Assembly: GCA_001430745.1 (NCBI GenBank)
Contig: KQ482003.1
Coordinates: forward strand, 1,034,329-1,098,328
Origin: Auxenochlorella pyrenoidosa
Taxonomy: Eukaryota > Chlorophyta > Trebouxiophyceae > Chlorellales > Chlorellaceae
Reading direction: 5' to 3'
Length of the DNA stretch: 64,000 nt
The notes under the pieces were generated by a model, which ran no database searches, was not told the origin of the DNA, and saw only the letters and a list, made by a program, of their open reading frames with translations. The translations under genes were made by a program, and so were the position numbers. Shown here in pieces: positions 23,201 through 34,825 of the stretch. Within the stretch, counting starts at the first letter, position 1, and each line of letters opens with the position of its first letter.

Positions 23201-24166
23201 CCACCCCACCCCCACCCCTCCCCCCCTCCCCCGCCCTTGTTGCACACCTTGCGCAGCTCCTCCGTGTCCTTGACTGCCTTCAGGTGGCTGACAGTGCCCC
23301 AGGCGCGGCTCAGGCGGTCCACGATGCGCTCCAGCGGCTGCACCAGGCCCTCCCAGGAGGGCTCAACGCTCGCCTCCAGCTGGTCCACCTGCGGGCGGGG
23401 GTGGGGGGGGGGCATGGCAGGGGAAAGGTTCGCGGGCAGGCGGGAGCAGAGGAGTGGGCGAGGGAGCAAGCCGTCCCAGGCCGCCACCTAGGTCTCGCCC
23501 AGGCTCTCCAGGCGGAACTGGAGATTCAATGCAGCAGGGCACAGGGAGGCGCTGCGTCGACCGCATCCATACTACCATGCTGGTGCAATCAGTAAGGCAC
23601 AGCCGGTTGGTGGCACGTGCCGGGCGACCGGCATTGAAGCTCGTAGTAGCCAGCGCAGGCGCGTGAGGTTCGCACCTCGGCGTGCAGTTCTGCCAGCAGC
23701 GCGCGGATGCCGGGCACGACGTGGTCGGCCTTGACCTCGCTGTATGCAGGGAAGGGCGAGTCCTGCACCAAGGCAAGGGATGATTGAGGAGGGTTGTGCA
23801 ATGATTAAACCTGTGTTGGCGGCGAGCGGTGACTGCGGCGGCGGCAGGTGGCATGGGCAACTGCGGCAACTGCAGGACAGGTGGGCGTCACGCAATTGAG
23901 CCAGGGCGATTGCATGGGGTCCTCACGGTTATCAGGGGGTTTCCAGAGGCGCTGGGAGCCTCAACAGCGGCGGATGCGGCCATGGTCCTCGAGGCTCGCT
24001 GGGTAGCGGGGCAAACGCGCTGGCGAGGCAAAGATTGGTACTTGATCGGACGCGAGCAGGTGGTGGTGGATGCCAGGGGCGCGGCAAGGCGGAGAGAGGA
24101 AGAAGTGGCGAGAGTGGCCAAAGGAAGGGCGAGCGGCAGCAGGCGGCTCGCTCTCATGGACATCAT
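17251..24166 (-). CDS. TOP1: TOP-type M3 metallopeptidase (organellar oligopeptidase / oligopeptidase A)
   Basis: Twenty-four exons: 23927-24166, 23676-23762, 23248-23388, 22961-23014, 22712-22761, 22374-22452, 22129-22200, 21899-21971, 21538-21664, 21224-21305, 20886-20960, 20594-20725, 20275-20373, 19977-20028, 19631-19754, 19308-19395, 19124-19164, 18840-18919, 18651-18694, 18390-18508, 18153-18231, 17816-17937, 17479-17641, 17251-17322 (764 aa). It aligns along its whole length with Arabidopsis TOP1/TOP2. The zinc site is HEFGH at about 546-550, with the third ligand Glu in AVELPSQ near 576. TOP peptidases cut short peptides left by larger proteases and cleaved presequences. The N-terminus is rich in Leu, Ser, Thr and Arg, like a plastid or mitochondrial presequence. 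The start is taken at 24166; another in-frame ATG lies at 24295. Intron 10 needs a GC donor (AAG|GCGCGC), a weak match. Confidence 0.93.
19005..19117. repeat. 57-bp tandem duplication in TOP intron 17
   Basis: Two near-identical copies (about 19005-19061 and 19062-19117), differing at a few bases, fill half of the intron at 18920-19123. Confidence 0.85.
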
Positions 24167-24820
24167 CTTCGTGCAAGCACCAGGCTGTGGCAGGGCGTTG
24201 CCCTGATGGGGCAAACGCTGGCTGAGTTGGCGGCAGCAGGCGCCAGGCGCCGGGCATTGGAGGGAGACTGCTGCAAGTCGCCTCAGTGCGTTCAACGCGC
24301 TTCCTGTACGGCCTGCTTGCTGAAAACCTTCATCTTACAAGACAAGGCAGGCAGGGGGCCCGGCATCCTGCGACTGCAGCAGGACCTGGCATCAATGGAT
24401 AAATCTGGCAGCGCTCAACAGCAGAAGAATGGGGTGTTTGTAGCATGGGGGTTGGTATGGCGGTGCGAACTAAATAAATGGGGGGGAGGGGGAAGGCGGG
24501 GCGGGTGCGTGTGGCGCTGAGCACAGGCAGCTCATGCTGAGAAAGTGTGAAGCGGGCCGACGAGGAGGCAAGGGGTACAGGTTTCGACAAGCTGTGAGAC
24601 TGGAAAAGAAGGGCGGCATCAGTGCACAGGGGTTCATTTCGCTGCAAGTGGTGGTATACAAGGGTCCGGCGGCCAGGGTGTGCCGCTGGCATGCCAGCTG
24701 CGGCGGATAGCAAGGCCGCCGCCAGCAGGCGGCTGAGGGCACGACGTAGTGGCCAGCTGCGCAAGACAGAGGCGCAAGGCAAGGGACAGCAAACGCTCCA
24801 AGCTAGTGCCCGGAGTCTCC
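24167..24820. other. Intergenic region: TOP promoter and zinc-finger gene 3' UTR
   Basis: No gene seen in 654 bp. A TGTAA on the minus strand at 24335-24339, 482 nt past the upstream gene's stop, may end that transcript very close to the TOP start. Confidence 0.4.
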
Positions 24821-25829
24821 TCAAGGGTCGAACGTGAGCAGGCAGGAGATCAGGTCGCCGCGCTTGTTCTTGACGGTGCCCTTGCCCTGCGAAGGGTAGG
24901 GCATGGCAGCAGGCACGGTCAGCAGAGAAGCCCCATCACGCACGCACTGCATCACGCACGACCACCGCACTAGGCAATGCGCTGCACTGGCACCAAGCTG
25001 GAGGCGCCGCGAGGCAGGACAGGCGCAAGTGCTGCATGCCTCGATTCACGAGCAGATCGCAGCCGCGCCTCCCAGCAGCGCTCACCAGGCAGCAGGGGCA
25101 GGTGGTGCCGTCGTACAGCGTCATGTGGTTCTCGTACGCCACCTGGCCGCTGCCGCCGCACACCTTGCACACCACGCGGTCCTCCTTCTTCGCCGCGGGC
25201 TGGGCAGCGGCTGCAAGGGCGGGGCTGGCCACGGCGACAGCGGAGCCAGCCTGCAGCCTCTCCAGCTTGCGGTCAAGCTCGGCAAACGACGGGCCGGGCG
25301 GCAGGTCTGCCAGAGCCGACGCCGCCACAGCCTCCGCAAACGACTCGGGCGCCTCCACCTCGGGCGGCTCGGCTACAGCCGTGCTGCTGCTGCCGCCGGC
25401 GGCAGCAACTCCGTTGGCGCGGCTGGCTGCCTGGGCCGCGTAGAGCGTCACAGCCACAGAGTAGGCCAGCAGACCTGCACGAAATGCGCAAAGAGGGGCA
25501 TGGGGTCAGCTTGGGGGAGGCGAGGTGTACGGGAGGCTGCCGCGCGCCGCATGCACACGCACGACCCTACCCCGGCGTCGGCGCTGGCACGCCCACGCAC
25601 CGGCAAATACAATGGGGCCGGCGCGCCCGGACAGCGCCCCTCGCGCGCTGCGAGCCAGATTGAGCAGCGCGCCGCTTCCCACAACGCGGGCTGCCAAGTG
25701 CCCGGCGACTCGCAGAACTGGCTGCGCCGATGCAAGCGGAACTGCCGCCACGCGGGGTGCCAGCGCTGCTCTGCGCGTGAGCGCCACACCACCGCCGCGG
25801 CCTCGCAGAGCTTGAGCCTGGAGGCGCAT
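24821..25829 (-). CDS. Organellar membrane protein with C-terminal DnaJ-type zinc finger
   Basis: Exons: 25601-25829, 25086-25474, 24821-24886 (227 aa). Residues 1-70 are Arg/Ala-rich with few acids, like an organelle transit peptide. A single hydrophobic helix follows at about 70-92 (IVFAGLLAYSVAVTLYAAQA). After an Ala/Pro/Glu linker, the C-terminus carries two CxxCxGxG motifs: CKVCGGSG at 179-186 and CPCCLGKG at 202-209. These can bind one zinc. Classical DnaJ and the plastid factors BSD2 and LQY1 have four such motifs, so this is a half-size finger. There is no J domain. A role as a plastid assembly factor or disulfide-handling chaperone is inferred from the fold, the targeting and the neighbouring TOP and ClpC genes. 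Confidence 0.75.
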
Positions 25830-26938
25830 CAGGTCGTGGCGCGCCCCCAGAAACGAAGGAAATCGAGTTTTGGCGGCCCACTGGGCGGCGGCCAGGCGAG
25901 GCTGCGCCGCTGAGCAGGCGGACTGCATGTGTCGACTTTGAGCGCCGTGTGGGCCAAACAGCGGCGAGCACTGTGTGTAGGTGTTTGGTGTTAGGGAGAG
26001 ATGTGCTTGGACCGTGTCCAAGTGCGCCTGCGAGAGTGTAGGAAAACTTTCAGAGGAAGAGTGCAGAAGAGTGAACGATGCGGCCGAGAGCAGGCCCATT
26101 TGTTGCCCATGAGGCCAGCTGGCCGCTACCCTCGGTATGCTCAGGTCTCCCAGCTGTCCCTCTCGGGGCGCGGCATCTGAAGTTCTGCAATAATTCACAC
26201 TTGTGCGGGGACACAGCGATCGCCGAGAAGACCTGCTGAGAGCAGAGAGGGGCTGAGCACCAGAGCCACCGCCTCGCCGCACTTTGATGCCGCACAGGGT
26301 GCATCCTCCCGTGTTGCATCTTCCCTCCTAGCAACAAACAAATCCCGCAAGCGCAGTCTTCTCATATACGGTGCAATATGCGAGGGCCTTGCAGCTGAAC
26401 ATGCCTGCATAATCACTGCCTGGAAAGTAGCGTAGCCCACCTGCCCTGAATCGCCATGCCAAGCCTGCCTGACACTTGTAGTGAGCAGCCTACTATACCC
26501 AGCCCGCTTGGCACTTTTTAGTGAGGCTGGTTACACACTATTCTGGAGGCATCGGCTATGGTACATCGGGTAAGGGGCAGAGGCGGCAGCAGTGAGCAGG
26601 AAGAAGAGTGTGATGTGGGGAGGAGATTGCGGCTGAGGGCGGGCCGCCGGCGCCAGCTGCGCGGCACCTCCCTGCCAGCGGGCCAGAGGTTTGGGGCGTT
26701 GGGTGCAGGCCGTCAAGGGTTCTGGCTGCTATGCATGGTCCTGTCCGCTGGGCGGGGGAAGGGGCATGCCGAGCGCGCGGCGTGCCTGGATTGAGCATTG
26801 TGGGCAAGCGCGGCCCCGGCGGCCAGCAGCCCGCCAGAAGAGCAGGTTGTTGCGAGTAGCGTAATGAAATGGCGGGCGGGCAATAGGCCCGCCGCCGTGC
26901 TGCCCCCAGGCAACTAGTCCGGGTGGCCCCAGACCGGC
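25830..26938. other. Intergenic region between ClpC and the zinc-finger gene
   Basis: No supported gene in 1.1 kb. The zinc-finger frame stays open upstream of its ATG, without similarity. A short imperfect repeat (GCTTGGCACTT / CCTGACACTTGTAGTGAG) lies near 26463-26525, and a minus-strand TGTAA at 26531-26535 is a candidate ClpC poly(A) signal, 404 nt past the stop. Confidence 0.45.
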
Positions 26939-29900
26939 TTAGCCCGAGTAGTCGATGCCGGTGGCGGTGGGGATGGCAGAGGTCATCTTCTTGTCGCCGT
27001 TGAGCACAGAGATCTGGCCGTCGGCGTCCACTGCAGCATAGGGGGGCGATCAGAGGTGCGGTCGGGCTCGGTGCGCACATCATGCCGCAGGCTGCGCCTC
27101 GGACGCAGTAAGCAAATCTCGCCCCCGGTTGCGCCTCTGTGCGCCCTTCCCTCGGATGCGCTCAGCGCCCCCAGACTCCCTCCCCCCTGTGCGGCACGCC
27201 CCACCCCCTCTGCGCCCATCCCCCGCCCAGCCCACCATCAATGATGACCGAGTCGCCCTCCTTGATGTCCCCGGCCAGCATGCGCTCCGCCATGCTGTCC
27301 TCCAGCAGCCGCATGATGGCGCGACGCAGCGGGCGGGCACCGTAGGACGGGTTGTAGCCCTCGTCCACCAGGCGGTCCTTGAAGCGCTCTGAGGGGGGGG
27401 GGGGGGGCGGGGGCGGTGCGCGGCTCAGGGACAGGTGCAGGCTTTTGCGGACAGCGGCATTGGGCCCGCTGTGGCCCGCAGCACCGGCGCCCTGCCTTCT
27501 ACCTTGCAGGTCCGAGGTCCTGAGGACAAGACCCTCGGGAGAGGGCAGGCGAGGGCGGGGTGCTCACCGGTGACGTCGATCTTGATGCCCTTCTCCTCAG
27601 CGCGCTTGAACACCTGCTTGAGCATGATGTCGGCAATCTGCTTGACCTCGCTCTTGGTCAGCTGGCGGAACACGATGATCTCGTCCAGGCGGTTGAGGAA
27701 CTCGGGCCTGCACCGGGGGGAACACAGCGGGGCACGCGACGGGGCACGAGTCGGCGTAGGAAAGGGTTCGGGCATTGCAGAGTTGGGTTGAGGGAAGGGC
27801 GGGAGGCGATGCAGGATGCGCCTGCCGGCATGGCAAGAAAGCATCCACAGCCGGCCAACCAGCCCGGGTGCGCACCTGAAGTACTGCTTCAGCTCCTCGT
27901 TCACCAGCGACTTGATGCGGTTGTAGGAGGAGTCCTCCTCGGAGTTGTCCAGCTGCAATTGGGGGGAGGCAGCAGAAGCAGTGGGCACCCAGCCAGAGGC
28001 GTAGCAGGGGGGGCAGCCAATGTGTCAAACAGGCTGCCCTGGACCAGCCCAACAGCTGTCATTTCCACACAGAGACGCTTGCCTGGAAGCCGATGCCGCC
28101 GCCGCCCTTCTCGATGACGCTGCTGCCCACGTTGGAGGTGAGGATGATGAGCGTGTTCTTGAAGTCCACGGTGCGGCCCTTGGAGTCTGCGACAGTGGGC
28201 ACAGGAGTGGGATAGACGGGGAATGAAAACACGGCAGGCTGCGGGCACCAGGGCACAGATAAGGAGCCTTGACCCGGCTTTGCGCCGCGCGAAATGCAGT
28301 GGGCGCACCAGTGAGGCGGCCGTCCTCCAGAATCTGGAGCATCATGTTGAACACGTCGGGGTGCGCCTTCTCAATCTCATCGAACAGCACCACGGTGTAC
28401 GGCCGCCGCCTGCAAGGGGGCCACCATGAGCAGCAAACGAGGAGTGCGTGGGTCTGGACCCAGCACGGAATGCAATTTGGCACAAGCACTGGCCAATCCT
28501 CTCCAGCTGGCCGGGCAGGACAGCGCTGCACGTCAGGCCCAAGCACAGAGGCGCAGGGTGAGGCTCACCGCACAGCCTCGGTCAGCTGGCCGCCCTCGTT
28601 GTAGCCGACGTAGCCCGGGGGGGAGCCAATCAGCTTGCTGACAGTGTGCCTGCGGGTGGTCGAAGCAGAACAGGACATGTGCCGTTGCATCCCAACGGGG
28701 CACCAAGTAAAGCCGAGGCTGCGCACACGCTCGGTTGCTCTCCTCCCAAGAACCGTCCCATGCTGCGCCCCTTGCTCACCGCTCCATGAACTCAGACATG
28801 TCCAGCCGCACCATGGCCTCCTCGCTGCCGAAGTAGTAGGAGGCCAGGGTCTTGGCCAGCTCCGACTTGCCCACACCGGTGGGGCCTGCAGAATGCAGGG
28901 GGGGCGGATGAAGTCGGATGTCAGCGCCGCGGCAGGTGGCCTGAGGGCGCAGGGAAGGCCGCTGGGGCGCGGCGGCGTGCTGCAGCAGGGCGGCGGGCTT
29001 CAAGGCAAGTGCACGGCGCGCACCGGAGAAGATGAACGAGGCGATGGGGCGGTTGGGGTTCTTGAGGCCCACGCGCGCGCGGCGGATGGCGCGGGAGATG
29101 GCGGTCACAGCCTCCTCCTGGCCAATCACGCGGCTGTGCAGCACCTCCTCCATCTTCACCAGCCGCTCAGTCTCGTCAGAGGACACCTGAAAGGGTCAAG
29201 GAGCAACAAAGAGCTTGGTGAGATGCCCGGGAGCGGCCAAAGGCACACAGGACAGGCTGGGGCTTGCAGCCTGCCGAGGCGCGTTGCAAGAATGGCTAGT
29301 GGCCTCTGGCACCAAGTCCTGCGCCCAGCCCACCTTCTCGATCGGGATGCCGGTCCACTGCGCCACAATGTTGGCAATGTCCTGCTCGGTCACGGTCGGA
29401 CCGCCGCCCTCACCGCTCTCCATCTCCGCGCGCTGCAGGCGGGCAAGCATGGGCGGAGAGCGTGAGCAGCAGAGTGCTGGACAAAGCTCTGCGGCACATG
29501 GCGACGCAGTTGGTGCACAGTCGCTGGGATGTACCAGCTTCCTGCACACGGCGCAGGCAGGCAGCTGCGCAGCCATCATCCGAGGCGGCTGCTGCCTTGG
29601 CGCACCTGCGCGTCCTTGGCGCTGCTGGTGATGGCGGCAATCTGGCTCTTCAGCTCCATCTCGCGGTCGCGCAGCGAGCCCGCCTTCTCAAAGTCCTGGG
29701 CGCTGCGGGGCGGAAACGACGGGCGGGCAAGCGTGAAGGACATGGGGCATCGTGCGGTGGGGCCGGGTGGGCAGCGTCTGGGGGCCAGCTCGAAGAAGGC
29801 CAACAGAGGCGAGTAGCAGTGAGTTTGTCTACACCCATGGCCGCAAGCCCATGCGCCTGCACACGTAGCGCGCATAGCAACCACGTAACCACATGGTCGC

Positions 29901-32900
29901 GTGCCCAGCCGCGCGGCGCGAGCCACCCTAGCGTGCGCCTCACCGCACGGCGGCGTCCTTCTCCTTGAGCAGGGCGCGCAGCTCCTTGTCCAGCTCGCGG
30001 GCCTCCTCGGGCAGCTGCGCGTGCTTGAGGCGCACGCGGGAGCCGGCCTCGTCAATCAGGTCGATGGCCTGCAGGCCCGGGGGTAAGGGGGGGAGGGGAG
30101 GGCGTTGTCAGCACCGCACATCCAGGTGCTGCAGGAGGGTTAGGATGCTGTGTGCCCCAACCAGCTCCTACACCTCAAGGGCGCGGCGGGCTGCCCCCTC
30201 ACCTTGTCGGGCAGGAAGCGGTCGGAGATGTACTGGGAGGAGTACTTGGCGGCCGCCATCAGCGCCTCGTCGGTGTAGCGCAGCTTGTGGTGCGCCTCGT
30301 ACCTGCGCCACACAGAGATGGGTGGACCGCGTGAGCACTCGCCAGGCAAGCAAGGCTGTGCAGCTGGTGCCGGGGAATGCACGCAGTTTGTATGTGGCCT
30401 GCCAGCCACCCTTTGCTGTGCAGCTGAAGCGCGATGAGCACATCCATGGCTCTCACCGCTCGCGCAGGCCCAGCATGATCTCGAAGGTCTCGTCCACAGT
30501 GGGCTCGGGCACGTGCACCGGCTGGAAGCGGCTGCAGAGCATGGTGCACAGGCAGGCACGGAGGGTGAGGGCGCGCGATGGGCACGTATTTGTGCATTTG
30601 ACTCTGTCTATTAAGGGCTGGCTGCCTGTGTACCAGCTGCGCACCCCAGCACCCATCAGGCAGCAGGGCACGGGGCACTGACCGCTCCAGGGCGGGGTCC
30701 TTCTCAATGTGCTTGCGGTACTCGTCCAGGGTGGTGGCACCAATGCACTGCAGCTCGCCACGGCTGCAAGCCCACAAGCGCGGGAGGGGAGGGGGCGGAG
30801 CAGGATGTGAGCAGGTTGGCCAAGACGTGCTGCGTTCCTCCCCTGAAGGCGCCCTTCACGCAAGGGCATCAGCTCTTGCATCCTCCTTCACCCGGCGACT
30901 GCGTGCACTCACGCCAGGGCGGGCTTCAGGATGTTGGCGGCATCGATGGCGCCCTCGGCGGCACCGGCGCCGATGAGGGTGTGCACCTCGTCGATCATCA
31001 GGATGATGTCGTCGTTCTGCAGGGGCAAGCGCGCCAAGGGAGAAGGGGTTGAGTCAACAAATAGATACAGAAGGGGTGCACCACGCCTGGGTGTTCGTTG
31101 CAGGCCCGTCGCTGCCCGCTGGGCTCTATGCAGCCACAGGCAGGCTGCCACTGCCGTGCCAAGCCTCCAAGTCAGCCTCCCTGCCCGCCGCCCAGCTGCC
31201 TGCCCACCTGCTTGATCTCGTCCATGAGCTTCTTCAGGCGCTCCTCAAACTCGCCACGGTACTTGGTGCCCGCCACCAGCAGGCCCATGTCCAGGGTCAC
31301 CACCTGCAGGCAGGCAGCGCGCCCACGCCACTTAGCAGGCCGTACACGGCCAGCATACCCGGCCAGCCGGGAAGGTGGCCTTGGGGTGAAGATTGGCACG
31401 GTTGCGAAAGGGAAACAGACAAAGGCAGGGGCTGCAGCAGCTTGAGCTTGAGCACGTGGCACGGGAGGTGCCCGGGGCTTGCCTGCTTGCCCTCGATGGT
31501 CTCGGGCACATCGCCGCTGGCAATCTTCTGCGCCAGGCCCTCGGCCACGGCGGTCTTGCCGACGCCGGGCTCGCCAATCAGGCAGGGGTTGTTCTTGGTG
31601 CGGCGGCCCAGGATCTGCAGGTGGGAGGAGGGCACAGCCATGGATTGGCAATCACACCCTCCTGCTGCATGCTGGGCGCACAAAGCGCCAAGGAGTGGAC
31701 AGTAAAGCATTCTGCCCTCAGCACGTCACAGGGTTGCCCCGGAACATCATTGATCTGCTGGTGCACTCGAGACGCAGCCCTGCTTGGGCCTATCGCTAGA
31801 GGGGTTGCTGTCGCCGCTGCCGCCGCTGCTGCGCCTCAGCGCTGCCGGCTGCGCCCCCAGCCCAGCAGCGCGGCTTGCCTGGGTGACGCGCTCAATCTCC
31901 TTCTTGCGGCCCACCACCGGGTCCAGCTTGCCCTCCTCGGCCTGCTGGGTCAGGTTGGTGCCGTACTCCTCCAGGGTGGGCATCTTGTTGCTGCCAGAGG
32001 AGCCGCCGCCCACGGCGGAGCCCACAGGCTCCTGGGACTCGCCCACCATGCGGATGACCTNNNNNNNNNNNNNNNNNNNNNNNNNNNNNNNNNNNNNNNN
32101 NNNNNNNNNNNNNNNNNNNNNNNNNNNNNNNNNNNNNNNNNNNNNNNNNNNNNNNNNNNNNNNNNNNNNNNNNNNNNNNNNNNNNNNNNNNNNNNNNNNN
32201 NNNNNNNNNNNNNNNNNNNNNNNNNNNNNNNNNNNNNNNNNNNNNNNNNNNNNNNNNNNNNNNNNNNNNNNNNNNNNNNNNNNNNNNNNNNNNNNNNNNN
32301 NNNNNNNNNNNNNNNNNNNNNNNNNNNNNNNNNNNNNNNNNNNNNNNNNNNNNNNNNNNNNNNNNNNNNNNNNNNNNNNNNNNNNNNNNNNNNNNNNNNN
32401 NNNNNNNNNNNNNNNNNNNNNNNNNNNNNNNNNNNNNNNNNNNNNNNNNNNNNNNNNNNNNNNNNNNNNNNNNNNNNNNNNNNNNNNNNNNNNNNNNNNN
32501 NNNNNNNNNNNNNNNNNNNNNNNNNNNNNNNNNNNNNNNNNNNNNNNNNNNNNNNNNNNNNNNNNNNNNNNNNNNNNNNNNNNNNNNNNNNNNNNNNNNN
32601 NNNNNNNNNNNNNNNNNNNNNNNNNNNNNNNNNNNNNNNNNNNNNNNNNNNNNNNNNNNNNNNNNNNNNNNNNNNNNNNNNNNNNNNNNNNNNNNNNNNN
32701 NNNNNNNNNNNNNNNNNNNNNNNNNNNNNNNNNNNNNNNNNNNNNNNNATGGAGGGGCGATGGCAGGGCGTGGTGAGCAGGCCGGCACCCCGAGGCCCGT
32801 GCCACACAGGTGCGTGGCGTACCATGCACCGCACAGGCTGGCGTGCGCGCGGGGGGCGTGCCGCCGCGCAGCCTGCCTGGGCACACCTGGGTGCGGATCT

Positions 32901-34277
32901 TCTGGGGGTCGGCGCCCAGGGTCTCCAGCACGCGGGAGGCCACGCCCTCGCCCTCGCGCAGCAGGCCCAGCAGGATGTGCTCGGTGCCAATGTAGTTGTG
33001 GCCTGCCGGGCAGGGGGGGGGGCAGGGCGCATGCTGTGAGGCAGGGCAGGCAGCAAGGCCGGGGGAAATGAGGAGGAAGAGTGGCCACTCCCATTCCATG
33101 CAAGCGGGCCCCGTTATGGCGTGCTGTCCACCTGCTGTCCCTTACAAGGTGGCAGCAGGCCGGCACGCGATGCTTGCAGACTCCATTGCCCAACCCTGGG
33201 CTGCCTGGGCCCATGCCCTGCCTGCCGTCAGCCCCGCAGAAATCCAGCTGCTAGTCTTTGCTGGTCAACCTTGAGCACCAGCCTGACAAGCCACCCAGCC
33301 CTGGCGGGCCTGCTGGGGAGGGGCCCGCCGCTGCTCACCCAGGGCGCGCGCCTCCTCCAGGCTCAGCTCCAGCACGCGCTTGGCGCGCGGGGTGAAGGGG
33401 ATCTCCACCGCCACAAAGCCGCTGCCGCGCCCGATGATCTTCTCCACCTCCACGCGGGCATCCTTGAGCGTCACGCCCATGGACTTGAGCACCTTGGCAG
33501 CAATGCCTGCACCATGGGGGGGGGGGGGGGCACGTGGAGGTGCGCTCCTGGTTTGTTCCAAACATCCCGTGTGCAGGGGCTGGCTGGCGCGCCCGCGCAT
33601 GCTGCATGCCTGTGCCTAGACGCCTGCCCACTGCTGTGGATGAAGGCAAAGTGAGTTCTTGAGGGCGCAGCCGGCTGCGCCGCTAGGCCTCTGCTGATTT
33701 GTCAGCACGCACCGGTGGACTCGCCAATCAGGCCCAGCAGGATCTGCTCGGTGCCCACAAAGTTGTGGCCCAGACGGCGAGCCTCCTCCTGTGCAAGCAT
33801 GACCACCTGCAGGCAACAGCGGGACAAAGGGCAGCAGTGAGGTCCGGCACCTGCCGGCACCCGCAGGCGCCTACCGGTGGCGCTGCCGCCATCCCGACCA
33901 GCCAGCCAGCCCGCGCAAGCCTTGCAGCAATCCCAAGGCTCTGCCGAAGGTGCGCGGGTGCCTGGGGGGCCCTGGGGCGCGGCGAGCGGGGAGCCACAGC
34001 TTCGAGCAAGCCCACTCGCCTTGATGGCCTTCTCTGTGAAGCGCTCGAACATCATCCGGGTGACACGCATCACCTTCACGCCGCTAGAAGAGGCCGCGGC
34101 CTGCACATGGCGCTGCACGGCCTGCTGCAGGGTCTGGCTGCCGCTGTGGCCCAGGCGCTCCACCGCAGAGGTGCCAGAGCGGAAGCCCTGGAAGGCCACC
34201 AGCTGCTGCTGCCGCCGGGCGGCCCGGGCGGCCCGCCCAGCGGGCGCCACCCGGCTGCTGGCGAAGGTCGTCTGCAT
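26939..34277 (-). CDS. ClpC: Plastid Hsp100 chaperone ClpC
   Basis: Twenty-three exons: 34020-34277, 33713-33806, 33339-33506, 32887-33002, 31879-32058, 31483-31614, 31208-31303, 30913-31016, 30683-30763, 30457-30531, 30203-30302, 29944-30068, 29606-29702, 29334-29432, 29024-29186, 28780-28885, 28569-28649, 28309-28409, 28083-28186, 27876-27952, 27568-27707, 27236-27388, 26939-27030 (913 aa). It has a transit peptide, then two Clp N repeats ([26 protein letters not shown]). The first AAA+ module has Walker A GEPGVGKT at 286-293 and LMIDEVHTL; a UVR-like segment ([19 protein letters not shown]) follows. The second module has GPTGVGKS at 630-637 and [13 protein letters not shown]. ClpC unfolds stromal proteins for ClpP and works with the import machinery. 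The sequence gap falls in intron 4. Introns 1, 5, 6 and 19 use GC donors. Confidence 0.97.
27393..27407. repeat. G15 tract (C15 on the ClpC mRNA strand)
   Basis: A pure 15-base run just upstream of a ClpC acceptor (exon starting at 27388); read on the coding strand it is an all-C polypyrimidine tract. Confidence 0.9.
32061..32748. other. Assembly gap (688 N)
   Basis: A run of N inside ClpC intron 4. The acceptor AG touches the gap edge at 32059-32060, and the flanking exons join in frame as KIRTQ-VIRMV, as in other ClpC proteins. No coding sequence appears to be lost. Confidence 0.97.
33516..33530. repeat. G15 tract (C15 on the ClpC mRNA strand)
   Basis: A second pure 15-base run, placed just upstream of the acceptor for the exon starting at 33506. 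Confidence 0.9.
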
Positions 34278-34825
34278 GGCGGAAAGAGGGGCGCTGTGAA
34301 CACTCCTAGTGCCCCACAGCGCTGTCCCCAAATGGAAGCACGACGGTGGGCGCGAGTTGGGAAGTGTTAGTGGTGTGGATAGCCGTGCTGGGGCTCCCAG
34401 CATGGCGGGTCATGGTCGGCCGTTCGTTTGCACTGCGCAAAATCCTCAGAAGAAGATGCTAGCACCCTCTAGGACAGGACTGTGGTTTGCGGTCACCTCG
34501 GGTGGGCCCAAAAAGACACTCCCGCCCGCCGACACTGCCTCGGCAAGTGAAGCCCTCGTCTCAAGCCCTCATTCCAGGCTTGACGCCATGCTTTTTCTTA
34601 CCTTCTAGGTGAGTGTGCACCCATCTGGAAGGAGGAGATACAGAATTCTGGCTGTTTTCTCGTTGGCCAAGCGCTTGCCTGCTCTCCCTGGCAGCGTCAC
34701 ACAGCAGCCATCGGGTCAAATTTACAGGCAAGGCAGCCTCAAGAATGCAGTGCAAGTTACAATCACGCACGCCAGCAGTTATGGCAACAGGTGGAGCCCG
34801 AGACCGTGCAACAGCACCCCGTGCC
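34278..34825. other. Intergenic region: ClpC promoter and MCU 3' UTR
   Basis: No gene seen in 548 bp. It contains the MCU candidate poly(A) signal at 34757-34761. Confidence 0.5.
34757..34761 (-). terminator. Candidate polyadenylation signal TGTAA of MCU
   Basis: TGTAA on the minus strand, 65 nt past the stop codon. Confidence 0.5.

Noticed and set aside
31393..33214. Several long open frames spanning the N run on both strands
   Set aside because: The N stretch contains no stop codons, so these frames are artefacts; only the ClpC exons on either side are supported.
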